This document shows positions 11,171 to 32,300 of a stretch of DNA of 64,000 bases, one piece after another. The notes under the pieces were generated by a model. The model was not told the origin of the DNA. It saw only the letters and a list, made by a program, of their open reading frames with translations, and ran no database searches. The DNA is from Albula goreensis (taxonomy: Eukaryota > Chordata > Actinopteri > Albuliformes > Albulidae): contig CM040748.1 of NCBI GenBank assembly GCA_022829145.1, positions 29,216,501-29,280,500 of the forward strand. The letters run 5' to 3'. The position numbers were made by a program, and so were the translations under genes. The stretch's first letter is position 1; every line of letters begins with the position of its first letter.

Positions 11171-12881
11171 GTAAGTAAATTGTTGCGAGATGAAAGCGTG
11201 ATATTGTCTTTCTATAGAGTAACGGTTGTTAAAAATGAATTCATTCTGTTCTTGGTACAATCAGTGAATCAAATGTCACAGAAAATGTTTTTTAGAGGCA
11301 GTTATAGTAGCAAACATGTGTTGTAGCCATCGTTTCTCACCGGAACAAACGAGATTGAAGTTGGCTAGCTAACGAAAGCTATCCTATCTAACTACCTAGA
11401 TACATTCTTATCGTGAAGAATGACATAGCTTAGCTAAGTAGCTGTTCAACTCTCAACACTGAATTGAAGTATGGATTTTTAAAATGTTATTTGTAGACCT
11501 CAATAATAGGCACTGAGCGTTGTTGTGTGAACAACATTCAATCGCTTCAAGATCTCTTTTTAGATCTAATCCTTAACACTAGCGAAATGCTAGCTAGTAA
11601 TATATAAGCTATTGTTAGCTAGCCGGCCAATTTAACCGCTTAGAACGTGCATAATGTTCATTACTTGAATGAGTGAATGAGAATATCAATGGGCAGTCGC
11701 TATATCTCGACAATACGCCAGTTGCTTGCCCTTTAGCTCTTGCATTAGCTTGCTACCTAACGTGAATTCGTGGAGAGGGTGAAGACTGTATGTAAGGTAG
11801 CTAAAAGCTATGAGAAATTATGTGCTGATTTGTAATTGCCAAGTGCTTGTGAACGTAGTTGGTTTTATATGATCCTTCTCTCTTACAAAACATGTTGTGC
11901 AGTATACATGTAGCTAGTCAACGTTAATACTGTGATGGCGATTTAGATTTAGGGATTTTATTTTGTGAACATTATTTAGCCTCACACCAATGGCGGTGCA
12001 GGAAGCTCGTGTGTACACTCTCAACTAAAGTGGTTGCTAGGTAACCATTGAAGGATTGATACATTGTATGGATTAACATAAGAATCGGCAGCTAGCAAAT
12101 CAAATATGTGGTCTTTGTTACCTTTGCTTATTTCAAGTAACCCCTGGAGACTACAGAACATTGAGTATGAATAGTGTTATCTGGCTTTAAATGTATGCAT
12201 ATCCCCATAGATCACACTGATGCGGACCAAAGCATGGAGGGACCCACCCCTGTAAGTGAATTTTATGGAAATATTTCTGTTTTTGCATGGTGTTCATGTC
12301 CGTATTCTATAACCATACTAAATTTAATTTAAGGTTGCTGAAAACCCACATGCAGAATATGGTCTCACGGAAAACGTGCAGGTATGGTACATTCCAGAGA
12401 CTTAAGTCATTTTGTTGTGAGATAGTGTTTAATATCGATTTTACACCACTGCATTTTTTCCCCATCCCCTTTTTGTAGAGAATAGCAGAGAACGAGAAGT
12501 CCAATGCAGAAAAGGTTTCAAAACAGAAAGTGGATTTACAGTCTCTTCCCACGCGAGCATATTTGGACCAGACAGTGGTTCCTATACTTCTACAGGGGCT
12601 CTCGGTACTGGCCAAGGAAAGGTACGTTGTTAATGAACCATAATAGTTCTTAAATTTAAATAAAACCCAAGTTTAGATAAAAGCCATGCTGAGTTTGCTT
12701 ACATGACCCTAATTGTTGCATTTGCTTGACATTACCTGATAATAGAACTGAAAAAGTTAAAACCTCACATACATTTCTGAAAATAATGTCCTGTCCCCTT
12801 TCTTCCAGACCACCAAATCCCATTGAATTTTTAGCAGCGTATCTTCTGAAGAACAAATCACAATTTGAAGACCGGAATTAA
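11161..12881 (+). CDS. dpy30: DPY30, COMPASS/MLL methyltransferase core subunit
   Basis: Complete five-exon gene: 11161-11170, 12211-12251, 12334-12381, 12479-12621 and 12809-12881 (315 bp, 104 aa). DPY30 dimers dock on ASH2L through the C-terminal Dpy-30 helices and stimulate H3K4 trimethylation in the nucleus. The protein starts [14 protein letters not shown], then [16 protein letters not shown], then the near-invariant [19 protein letters not shown] and [15 protein letters not shown], ending QFEDRN as in mammals. All junctions are GT-AG and in phase. Length is close to the 99-aa human protein, with divergence confined to the N-terminus. The first coding exon has only ten bases. It is tail-to-tail with psen2. 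Confidence 0.96.
12211..12251 (+). CDS. dpy30: dpy30 coding exon 2
   Basis: Acceptor ccccatag, donor gtaagt; 41 bp reading [14 protein letters not shown]. Confidence 0.88.
12334..12381 (+). CDS. dpy30: dpy30 coding exon 3
   Basis: Acceptor tttaag, donor gtatgg; 48 bp, phase 0, reading [16 protein letters not shown]. Confidence 0.92.
12479..12621 (+). CDS. dpy30: dpy30 coding exon 4 (Dpy-30 domain)
   Basis: Acceptor tttgtag, donor gtacgt; 143 bp carrying [12 protein letters not shown] and [19 protein letters not shown]. Confidence 0.96.
12809..12881 (+). CDS. dpy30: dpy30 coding exon 5 (C-terminus)
   Basis: Acceptor cttccag; reads [19 protein letters not shown] and ends at TAA 12879-12881. 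Confidence 0.96.
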
Positions 12882-13005
12882 CTTCCTAGTGACAACTGTG
12901 ACCCTTATCTGAGGCCATGTATACATACACTTCTTTTTTTAAGTGAAGACAAATGAAATTCTCTGTCAGAATTACTGCTTGACTCATTTGTTTTTAAAAG
13001 CCCCA

Positions 13006-13011
13006 AATAAA
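13006..13011 (+). terminator. dpy30: dpy30 polyadenylation signal
   Basis: AATAAA about 125 bp after the dpy30 stop, consistent with a short 3' UTR. Confidence 0.7.
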
Positions 13012-13211
13012 GTAGTTACTGCAGAATACCTTTTTGTTCATTGTAGTCATGTGTTGAAAATTAATAAATGGAAACTCTATCTGTGATTCATTGGAATACT
13101 CAAGTGAAATGATTATTTAGACACTTACTGAATTGAACTTGTCTGAATTGAACTGAATTGAAGTCTGGTTTTATTTCTGTACTTCAGTTTTTATGCCACT
13201 ACAACCATATC

Positions 13212-13413
13212 AGGGTATTCCAAGTACACGGTTTAGTGACTAAACTGGAGAAGTTAATTCAGAGTAAGTGGTAAACCTCCTAAAAGGAGAGCCCTATGGC
13301 TTTGTTTTGCTAGGAGAATGAAGCCATAAGGCTCTTCTTTTAGGAGGTTTACCACTAACTCTGACTTAACTTATCCAGATTAGTCACTAAACCACATACT
13401 TGGAATACACCCC
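13212..13413. mobile_element. Palindromic MITE
   Basis: Two arms of about 90 bp are inverted copies around a short central loop near 13,305. Shared segments include ggtttagtgactaa and ggtaaacctcctaaaa with few mismatches. There is no ORF. It sits between the convergent dpy30 and psen2 3' ends, so it could end up in a read-through transcript. Confidence 0.8.
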
Positions 13414-15060
13414 AGGTATGCAAAATTGCACTTCTTTTGTAAATAGGAGGCAAATTTAAAGAGTCTGCATTTCAGTAAATTTAGACAGCAGTGTAATGTT
13501 GCAGGAGCTAAAATGTAGTCCAGGGCCTCCAGTTTCAATTCTATGGGAGGGCATTGCTGTTTTACACTTGACCAAGGTGTTTGACCTAAATTTAAGCATA
13601 TGTCCTGCTGTATACTTGGATAGTGTATAGATATAGATATAGATGAAGTTGGTCAGGATAACAGCATGCCTTAAATATAAAATGTAACCTAAATATTGAC
13701 CTAATTGATTCTTGGAGAAGACATATCTGTATTGCATTGATGGCATTCAGTGCTCAACAAACTAGCATGCACAGATTCTTTAAATGTTCTTTGTTCCATT
13801 TAAATAAGCACAGAATGCCTCAGTGTTCATTTGCTAGTTCATTTTATTATAGCACATGACATTTAAAACAATACATGACAAACCCACTGAAGGGGAACGA
13901 TTTACTTTATAAGTATATCTTCAGATAGAAAATAAATTGAAATATTACACCTTTATTAAATTCTATAAAATATATTTTTATTATAAATATATGTTCGGAA
14001 TATGCATTGCAATCATTTATCCTTCAAATGAGTATAACCAACATCAGATTTATTTTCAAACTACTGTCATACATGCTCTCAGATATGCAGTTACTGTCCA
14101 CTTAATATTTTATCCCCTCTGTATAATGGCCACTCAGCAGCCAAGAAAGTTTTACATAAATCCAAGCACTTCATCATCACAATGCATCTTATTTCATTTT
14201 TATTTTTGAAAGGGATAGCTGGAAACGTAGGCAGACAGCAAAACCACAGACCTGTCAACAGTGTAAGGTCATTTTGAACCCCCACCCCCCACCCCAGACC
14301 CAAGGTCCCCATGTTCTAGGGCTTGCTGTAACAGTTTTCATTTCATGGACGGATCCTGCAGTTGCCTGGGTTTTGTGTTTTGTTTCTTCGATGTGGTATC
14401 TAAAGCCTGTGAACATCATCTGAAAATAATCGTGACATACTGTACATTCATTTAAATCGATGCTCTTTTTTTAAAAATCACTGAGACAGAAGGCAAAACC
14501 ATGAGCAGCACCGTACACATCTGAAGAAAGTAGGCAGCGGCAGCACTAGACATTACCCATCAAATTTGAAGTGTTTGAGTAGTTTTACATATGGTATCGT
14601 ACCCATGGAATCTTTTTTTAAAAATCATTAAATGCACATGGATTTGGCTGGTCTTAAACCCAACACCACACCCTTCATGAAACATGTAAAAGTTCCCCCA
14701 TAATCATTAAAACAAAGATTGTTGAAGTGTTAAAAGTACGTTTTAGAGACAAGAAAACAAACTGCGTTCAGGCATCCTGAAAACCCCTCAGGGTTGTATT
14801 CCATACAAAGTCATTCTATGTCAGACAAAATGGTGAATGGGTTTTTTTTTTTTTTGTATATATGGGAATCCCACTTACACCACTACATGCACTAAAAAAA
14901 AAAAAAGACTATGTAAACTCAAATTTCTAAATAATACACAATAGTTCCTGTTTCCCCTTATGGGGAGAAAAATAGTGGCACATAGTGGAAGCAAACCCTG
15001 CCAACCCAGAACGCTTGGGATGCCCTTTGTCTGGCCGAAGTTCTTCCTGTTGGCAAATTG

Positions 15061-23932
<8,872 letters not shown>

Positions 23933-24393
23933 TAATGGGATGTTAACGAAGACGACGGTACAACAGATCCCTTTAACAGAGAGACACACTGGATATTACA
24001 GATCTATCGTACAGGCTTCGTACATGACATCAGTGAGGAAAACAACTGTACCACATTCAGCGCCTACAGCCACTAATGAATGCTACATCCAATTTACGAG
24101 TAAATGTTAGCATAGTTAAAAGTTGCAAATAGATCACGAAATCATATAACACATGAAAATAAATAGGCGCGGTAACAATAACTAAATGTCCCGGCGTTCG
24201 AAACGACATAAATCTGACAGATGCCGAAAACTACTACAGTCAAGACGGCAAGACGATGCGACGTTAAAATGGGAAGCAGGCTAACACAGTTAGCTATCTT
24301 GCTAGCGCTCGCTAACGTCCGTCAAGTCACTCATGAAGACACACAACTAGCAGTAGCACAATACTAAGCATATTAAGAAAATTGTATATATAC

Positions 24394-24600
24394 CTGTGTT
24401 ATTTGCAGCTTCGGATAAACGGGAACAAGGTGGAAGTATCCCAGCTGTAGCTGTCTTTTCCCGTCACTCGCTAGATACTTCCCGTCAGTGATTCCAGTTT
24501 CAGCGGTGGTTCTCACAGAAGCTGACCAAGGGGTCCGTATCAGCTGATTTGCAAGACCACGTGACATAGACAAAACAAACGTCACCTGACTAAACGATTG
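24394..24600 (-). promoter_or_regulatory. psen2: psen2 5' non-coding exon and promoter
   Basis: A donor (ACACAG then gtatat) at 24394 ends a probable untranslated first exon. Upstream lie an E-box CCACGTGAC (24557-24565) and a CCAAT box on the minus strand (ATTGG at about 24597 on plus). The exact transcription start is not determinable. Confidence 0.5.
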
Positions 24601-26264
24601 GCTTTACGTCCATACAGGCTTTTGGTCTCCAAAGTAAAGTTTAAAATAGTATTTTACCACCGTGATTGCAATAGTACTCTGAATACGTAGGTGCATTTCA
24701 AATGAATTAATTGAACTTTTCCGGTTACTTTGTCAAACCTGCAAAATAGATATAGGAACTGATCCTAAACATCCCTCTGAGAGGTCCACCAAGTGTAAAG
24801 CGTTCTCGTGCAGCCTCGTGTATAGCTTGTACACAACCCAGTTCTGTAGATAAATAGTGTATGGTGCATCTGTGACCAACCATATTTAAAGATAATGATG
24901 TGTTTCCTGTTACTGTCGTTTCCTGTGTGTATTTATAGGGATTTTTTTTTTTACTTTCTTTACAATGTCTTTTAGATGGGCATCATTTTGTTTGACTATT
25001 ACAAAAAAAATCAGAATGAAATTAAAGCCGAACTTCTTAAAAATGAACACAGATAATTACCAAAATTGATCAGAATGTGCTGATATGCATGCGGGCCTGC
25101 ACATGCAGTACAATGACTTTTGTGCAACTAAAATGCATCACTTCAAACGAAATGCAAAATTCTTTGTAGCCGCACCGAGCACGGTGTTGTTTAGCGAGGA
25201 CAGCTAATCTTCTATTTCAAAGCTATTGTTCTGTTTATGATTATTAATATTTATTTGGCTTCCCCAACCCTCCGTGTTGAATAAATTGAATTCGCATATA
25301 TGGAAAGGGTTATGCAGCTTAACATTGCTACTTCAAATATGTATTTTGAATCTGTGTTTCTGAGTTATACACCTGAATCAAACGCATACAATTTTCATCA
25401 AGGAAGGACAGCAGTAAATCAGACGGCAGTCTTTAACATAAAAAGTACCTTTGTGTACTTGAAGGGAAAAGTTTAGCATTAAAGGTAGATTTTTTTTAAG
25501 AACAAAAATTGTGCAAGCCAAAATTACTCTTATGGCAGTCTGCATATTTTCCATTATGTATTTATGTCTTATGATTATGATTATGTTACATTACTTGTCA
25601 GAAAGCCACTGTCCTGATATAACTTTGCATAGTGACAGAGCCAGCCTATCTTGACGCCGCTGCTGTTCATTATTCATGTAGAAGTGTCAGCCACACCCAT
25701 AGGATTTTCTAACAAACCAAAACCCCTACAAGATTTTAGCTAGCCAATCCAGTTAGCCTTACGTAACTTACTAAGCCTCCTAAGACCACACCCCTCACCT
25801 GCCTCAAGTTTACAACGAATGGAAGCATTCCGACAGATTGTGAACCAATGAGCGGTTCCTTGCCAGTACCACGGCAGTGTAGCCGAGTAATGACAAGCCA
25901 CTACCGGTGACCAGTGCTCTGCTAGCGGTAGTTGGACAAACTCGTCTGGGGTTTTGTACTGCCCAGCATTCAACATTCATTTTTACTCGTAAATAAGGAA
26001 GGCTTCGAAGATTTCTTCTGTTAATTTCATTCTAGTTTCCAACATATTTAAATAGTTAAATATTTACGTAGCTAGCAAGATAGCTCGTTTGGCAGCTATC
26101 ATCATACTACCAGCCGATTTCCCATTTTCCCCACAGCTAGCGCTAGCTAGTACAGCCCACTTAACTTGTATTGGTTGTGGCTGTTAGTGTTTTTCTTCTT
26201 CTCGTCTTGTTACTTTTTCCTGAGAAGGTGTTACCTGAACAAGATAGGCGGATTTGGCACTAAG
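24601..26264. promoter_or_regulatory. Head-to-head psen2/memo1 interval
   Basis: About 1.67 kb between divergent gene starts. CCAAT boxes occur at about 25744 (agccaatcc) and 25842 (accaatgag) on the memo1 side. An ORF on the minus strand at 25740-25976 has no recognised similarity. The proximal 200 bp contains many ctagc/gctag repeats. Confidence 0.45.
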
Positions 26265-26325
26265 ATGTCGAACCGAGTGGTGTGCAGAGAAGCAAGTCAC
26301 GCCGGCAGCTGGTACACCGCCTCAG
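26265..26325 (+). CDS. memo1: memo1 coding exon 1
   Basis: ATG at 26265; reads [20 protein letters not shown] plus one base; donor gtagaa. Confidence 0.95.
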
Positions 26326-29300
26326 GTAGAACCGGGGACTACGGGGAAAGATTGGGTTTCCAAGGGCCATGGTCTGGGCACAATGTAGCTTCTGTGCAGT
26401 GGGGGTGGGGGCGGCGATCAGCTGGGGGGTTTACCATCACAAGAGGATTTTAAAGGGAAAAGGACAGGCCACGGTGGTCTGATTTGACATTGTTTTTTGC
26501 TCGGGTTCTTGCAGAGACTAAGCACACGTGTAAACGTAAACTTTTTGGCATCTTGGCTAGCTTGCTGTACCAAGCTTACTTTAGGTTAGCTGTGTTATCA
26601 TTCAACTATTGCCTTTCCTTATTTTATCAAATCTTAGGATTGTTGTTTTCACTGTTGTGGGCCGCTTCCTTTCCTGTCTTTGCTGCCTGCTAATTAACGG
26701 GCTAGCGAACAGTATGTTAGCTAGACAGCTAGCTAACGTTACCTTCCCTGCTTTTTCCTGCGAGGAATTTCGTCTAGCAGTCATTATTTGCATAGAACCC
26801 TGTAACTAGCTTGCAGTGTAACTTAATTTGAAGTATAATGCTAACGCCTCACATTTTGGAACAATGAGAACATTTAAGCTTACCAGTTGGCTAGCTAGCT
26901 ACTGGATAGTCAGTTTTTTCACTCAGTTGGTAGCTCGCTAACTTGCAAGTAAGCTACATTTTTGTTTATTGACAACACATTACTCGTGTTATATATTAAA
27001 GCGACATTCTTGGTAAACGTTAGCTTGCTGAAGGCAAATTATTGAGCTGATTCAGCGCTTTGGTTTTGTTAGCTGACCAGACAGCGGATGCGCTCCCTCT
27101 AAACAAAAGAAATGCTTCTATTTGCTGTTCTGAGTGTACCAGGGCTGAGTCATATTCATTATGCCAGCTAGCTTGTGGGATAATAATTATAAATAAGGCA
27201 AGTAGCTATCTGTGATACATAATTGCAAGTAAAAGCTATTAGAAAACTAACCAGCTACCTAGTGCCATCTACCAGTCTTGCCAATGTGAATTTCTCGCCA
27301 CGCCAGTGTATGCATACCATTTGTGCTTTGGATTTCAAATGAGCTGATTGCCAGCCGTTTAGCATGCTTTTAGCTTTATTGCTAGGAGTCATGTAGCTAG
27401 CCAACTAGCTATCTGTCTGTTTATCTGTATGAAAATGGTTTTCTGCAATGTTCCTTGTTTGATAGCTTGCTAACACCCCCTGTCGTGTGCACACTACATA
27501 GATAAAGGACCTGGGATGGGCTGGGGAGGGGGGTTCTATTGAGCCGAGATGAAGATAAAACTCGGGTGGCAGCCAGATAGTTGTGTTTGGCAGAACATAT
27601 CCAGCTAGCAAGAGAGAGCTAGCTATGTGCAAATGTTAAGAACAATGGGCTGTCTGGGAGCTTGCAGAAACAGCTTACTTGTATGAGGGGAAAAATGTAA
27701 TCCGAGAGGTCTTGAAGGTCTGAGACTAAGATTAAGGAAGTAATTTAGTCAGATGGTTGGAAATCAGTTGTGTCTAAAATGTAAGAAAATATAGTTTTAA
27801 ACGAAACAGTCGGAATAATGCAATGCATATATCCTAGAAAAGCTTGCAAGTCTGCAAGGAAGCGTATCGGCTGAGAACGTCCCCATCAGATAAGATGTAT
27901 GTTGTCGTTAGAGTGAACAGGGGTGTCTTTGTAGGAGACCTATGGAAGATTTTCCAAACGGGTAAACAATGAGGTTGGGGGAAAAACAGTAGCTTCACAC
28001 CGAAATTCGGTCTGTCCGTCTTCACTGCTGTTCAAGACCACCCCCTCAGTTCAGTATAAAATATACGAACTACAGATTCCTCGAGTCAGCCCAGCCCAGT
28101 GTTATCCCAGCTACTTAAATCTGGACAGGGAGTTTAGTTCCCCCACCCAATACGTGGGGCATGCATTAAGATAAACATTCCAGAAAGCAGATGAGTTACA
28201 CTCTATGCAAGTACCGTACTGTGTTGGGGTACTGAAGAGTCCTGTAATGTAACACAGTGCCATTCCAAGCACAGGTACTGCCTGCTTTTGGTGTGTGTTT
28301 CACTATCACAGACCCTTACCAATTAGAACACAGGAAAGCGTTAATATATTAGGCTTTCCATTGTGCAGTTTCAAATAAGACAATTGTGATAGTGCTAGTT
28401 TCATCTCAATGATGAATGCGGCCTACCCATCAGGTAGTGGTGTCGGTTAGTAGAGTGGAATTTTCCAATTTGTTCATGTTTATTTCCCCTTTCTTTTCTG
28501 TATCTCATTTGTTCAGCTTGATTGCTCTTTAAGGTGTCACAGAATCATGTCACAGTTTTGTTCCTATTGCCTCAGTTTTATATTTCCTTTTGGAACATAT
28601 CAATTGTGATGCACTGTGTGAGAACCCGTTTGTTAGTAGCACTGTGCTACCATGAAGATTGATTTGTTGTTTTTCCATTACTATTGAAGTGCCTCATATG
28701 GGACTGTATGGGCTGTGTCCTGTCCCTCCATCTTCAAAATGATTGTTTTATATCACAGTGTAGTGTAACTCCTAGAGAAACCAGGCTTGTAACTGAGCTG
28801 TAACTCGATTTCAGGTTCATTTCCCAGGTAAGGTCCTGCCATTGTACCCTTGAGCAATTTACTTCAGCTAAAGCGCTTCATTATATTTCCAGCTATATAA
28901 ATGGATCATGTGTAATAAAAAGAGGAAGCTTTGTAAGTCGCTTTGGATAAGAATGTCTGCTAAATGCCTAAGATGTAATACAATATCCATGTTCCCTGTG
29001 CCCACTTAAGAATAAATACCAGGCCACATCAAGACTTGACAAGGTCAATAAAAGAATCCTCAGGAACCTGGGAGACTTAAAAACAAGACTAACCTGAGAA
29101 CTGAAGCTCACTGCTTTAGAGCTAAAAAGCACATTCATTGAAAAGGACAAGATGAGACAGAAGTTTCAATATCTTCCTGAGAGGCTATATAAATTTGGAT
29201 GTGGAGTCGTCAGTCTCTTCCTGTCCTACTCAGTAAATGTGCTTTGCAGCTCAAACCACTGCGCATACTCCATTGCTCCTTGTTCTGGTTAGTCTTTTTT

Positions 29301-32300
29301 TGTTTTGTTTTTTAATTTACCTGAGTAGGATTCTTATTACTGTCTTGGCTGTTTGATGTTGACAACCACAGAACTGAGGTGTGCCTGCCCTTAGTTTTTG
29401 AACTTTATAAGGTTCATCTTCTACAGTGCAAGGTTTCTAAGGTCAGGTAGTTAATGAGGGATGGGGAAGGATATACGGGCAGTGAAATGGCACGATCGAG
29501 CGCATAATTAACATGTTGAGCCCCTGGCAGGCTTAATCTAGCTCATCTCGATTTATTGGTTTGCTCCTGGAAGTACCTACAGCTGAAAGAGTCCATGGCA
29601 GTGTCTCACAGAAGTGCACTGTGTAAGCTGTTTTCTTTTGGAGCTTACTGTTAGTTGGCATGGCAAGTGTCAACCCTGGCCTGCCACATCACATCATGGA
29701 AAAATATTAATGGTGACGGCCTGTTGTGGAGCTGTATATGTCAGACGCATCATGTTCCAAACCCCTTAGTGGACGCAGGCGCGAGTCACTCTCATTTCTC
29801 ACCTAAACACGTGCAGAGTGGAGACCGCCGTCCGCAGCGAGTGGAATCCAATTTTGTATTTTCTTCACACGAGCGCGCTGTGGAGGAAGCCGTGGCGTCC
29901 GCCCAGCAGACCCGCTGCCGTGCCAGCCTGGCAAGCTGCTGCTGCTGCTGGGAGATTTTCGCCGGCGGTGGCGGATGAGAGGGAGCGGCGCCTCTTATTT
30001 GGAAACTCTTCTGTTGCGCCTCTCCTGGGAAGCCAGAGTGGGCACCGTTGGCAGATGTTCCGCCCCGGCCCTGGGAGAAACCGGCTCCGACACTAGAAGC
30101 AGAAAACGGCCCAGCGCGAGAGGCGAAAATTGAGACGACTGGATTCCTTCATAAAAAATAAATAAAGCTAGAAAAGCGGGCGGATGCGGGGTAGCCGACA
30201 GCCCTGTGTCAGCCGGGATGTCCATTATCAACTGCCAAAAACCAATGTGTCCCGCACAATGCTTTAGGTCCCATATTTTTCAATGTTGTGGAAAAATTCC
30301 CACATTCTGGTTCTTTACATAGTTACAATGTGCTGCAACAGTAATTAATTAGATCACCAAAACAGGAGTAGGCAGTGTTAGCACCCACAGTCAGCTGTCT
30401 TCAGTACCCTCCCCTCAACAATTGGTAGTGTACGTCATCGTATTGTTTGTGTTATTCTGAAAAGACAGTGCCAGCAGTCCTAGACTGATGTCTGTTCTAA
30501 GGTTTAAACCAGATAAGAGCCACACACAGCATTTTGATGAGCGTTCCAGTACCGGCCTCACCAGCAGCCAGCTGCCGAAATTCAATTATTTAATGACAGG
30601 TGTCTTCGGCCTGTGGATATAACTAAGTGGGTTTGTGGGGAAAAACATGCAGGGCTAGTTATTCCTGTATATTGTAGTTGCTTTTTTTCCTCCCTTCCCC
30701 CAATACCGCAGCAGCCGGTGGATTATGGAATATGGAAATGCAGTCAGCCTTTGCCCTGATGTGTTTTAAAATTCATATGTATTCTGTGTTTAATGGTTTC
30801 CCTTGTTCCCTTCCTAGGATCCCAGCTGAATGCACAATTAGAAGGCTGGATGTCTCAAGTGCAGTCTACAATAAAACCTGCCAGAGCTATCATCGCTCCG
30901 TAAGCTTTCACATTATCTTCTGTGAGACGAGGGTCACATCTGGGATACCATATTCAGCTGAGGAATGACTAGCCTTTAGAAAGATGGAATGGTTTTTTTT
31001 CCAAGATAAGAAAATGACTTCCTCTGCAGCTTTATAAACAGACTTAACTGAACACCTGTGGAAGTGCTTAAAATTAAGTGCTTAAAAGAGCAGTAAGGAG
31101 CAAAGATAGTGGATACTGTTCTCAATCTATAGAGTTGGATACTTTGTAGTATCAATATTATTATTTTGATTATTAAATGAACCATTAAGTTATTATATTT
31201 CTGAGGTACAAACGTGAGAATGCCACTTTCTTTGTTATGGTAGCTTTTCACCCTTAACTGTCATTTCTGTCATGCTGTTAGAAATAACAGTAAAGCGAGG
31301 ATTGTCTTTCTTGTAGACATGCTGGATATACCTACTGTGGATCTTGTGCGGCATATGCCTACAAACAAGTGGATCCCACCGTCACGTGAGTTTGGATGTT
31401 TTTAATGATATTTGTTTCACTGGTAGAAATGAGTCAACCTTGACCAGTGGACAATTTTGCACCCTACAGACCACCCACAGTACTACAGGAAAGGCAGTGA
31501 CTATTCTGCACCAAACAGGTGACACACATTAATATAGCAGAGCCAGTGACTATTCTACACCCTACAGGCCACACACATTACTGTAGTGGTGCCTTGACTA
31601 TTTTAAACCTTACAAGCCACACTGTTGTATAGGAGAGCCAGTGACAGTTTTGCTCTCTACAAGCCTTACAGAGTAACAGGAGAGTTGGGTCCAATCACAG
31701 GCGTATAATTCAATAATGATAACTGGTATCCTGTGTGAAACTGGCGCATTGTTGGGAGGAACCAATGTGACGGTGAATCGAGCAACCCTTTTATGGACAG
31801 AAATTGACCCAAGCCTCAGTGGGACAAAGCGTTCTGTGTTCTGACATCTGAGGTTTCTCGGTCATATTCGGCCAATGGCATCGAGTTCCCACAGTCCTTG
31901 GACCACATTTTCATGCTTGAAAGTCATGGAAAATGTGCAAAAATGCCATTCTTTGATAAATCAGGGAACATTGCCCAAATAAAAAAACTTAAAACAATGG
32001 GCCAAAATAAATTTGTCCTTTAAATCACTAGCATGATGTCACTCAACTATTCATCTTGAAATATCAGTGTACTTGGAATGGAAATGTAGCTGATTGGACA
32101 GCTTACTAGTCTGTACATGAATTGTAAGGAAATAAATCTACTATGTCTACCTTTCTGTTGATGCAAAATATTTTTAGAGCCATGTGTCCTAAAATGTAGC
32201 TCAATCTTGTAAAAAAAAGCCCTGAATGTTGACAAAAACAAACCTGTGAAATTAAAGTAAAACTAAAACAGCATTAACAGGTTAAGAAATATTTTACTCC

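Larger units (their letters stand above)
26326..30817 (+). other. memo1: memo1 intron 1
   Basis: 4.5 kb. The first 1.2 kb is rich in gctagc/tagctag motifs. A SINE remnant lies at 28,790-28,980 and a GC-rich patch with a CTG run at 29,760-30,210. No coding exon recognised. Confidence 0.65.

Noticed and set aside
29655-29978. 107-aa ORF in the memo1 intron 1 GC island
   Set aside because: Cysteine and glycine runs stem from the CTG repeat and GC content; no homology recognised.
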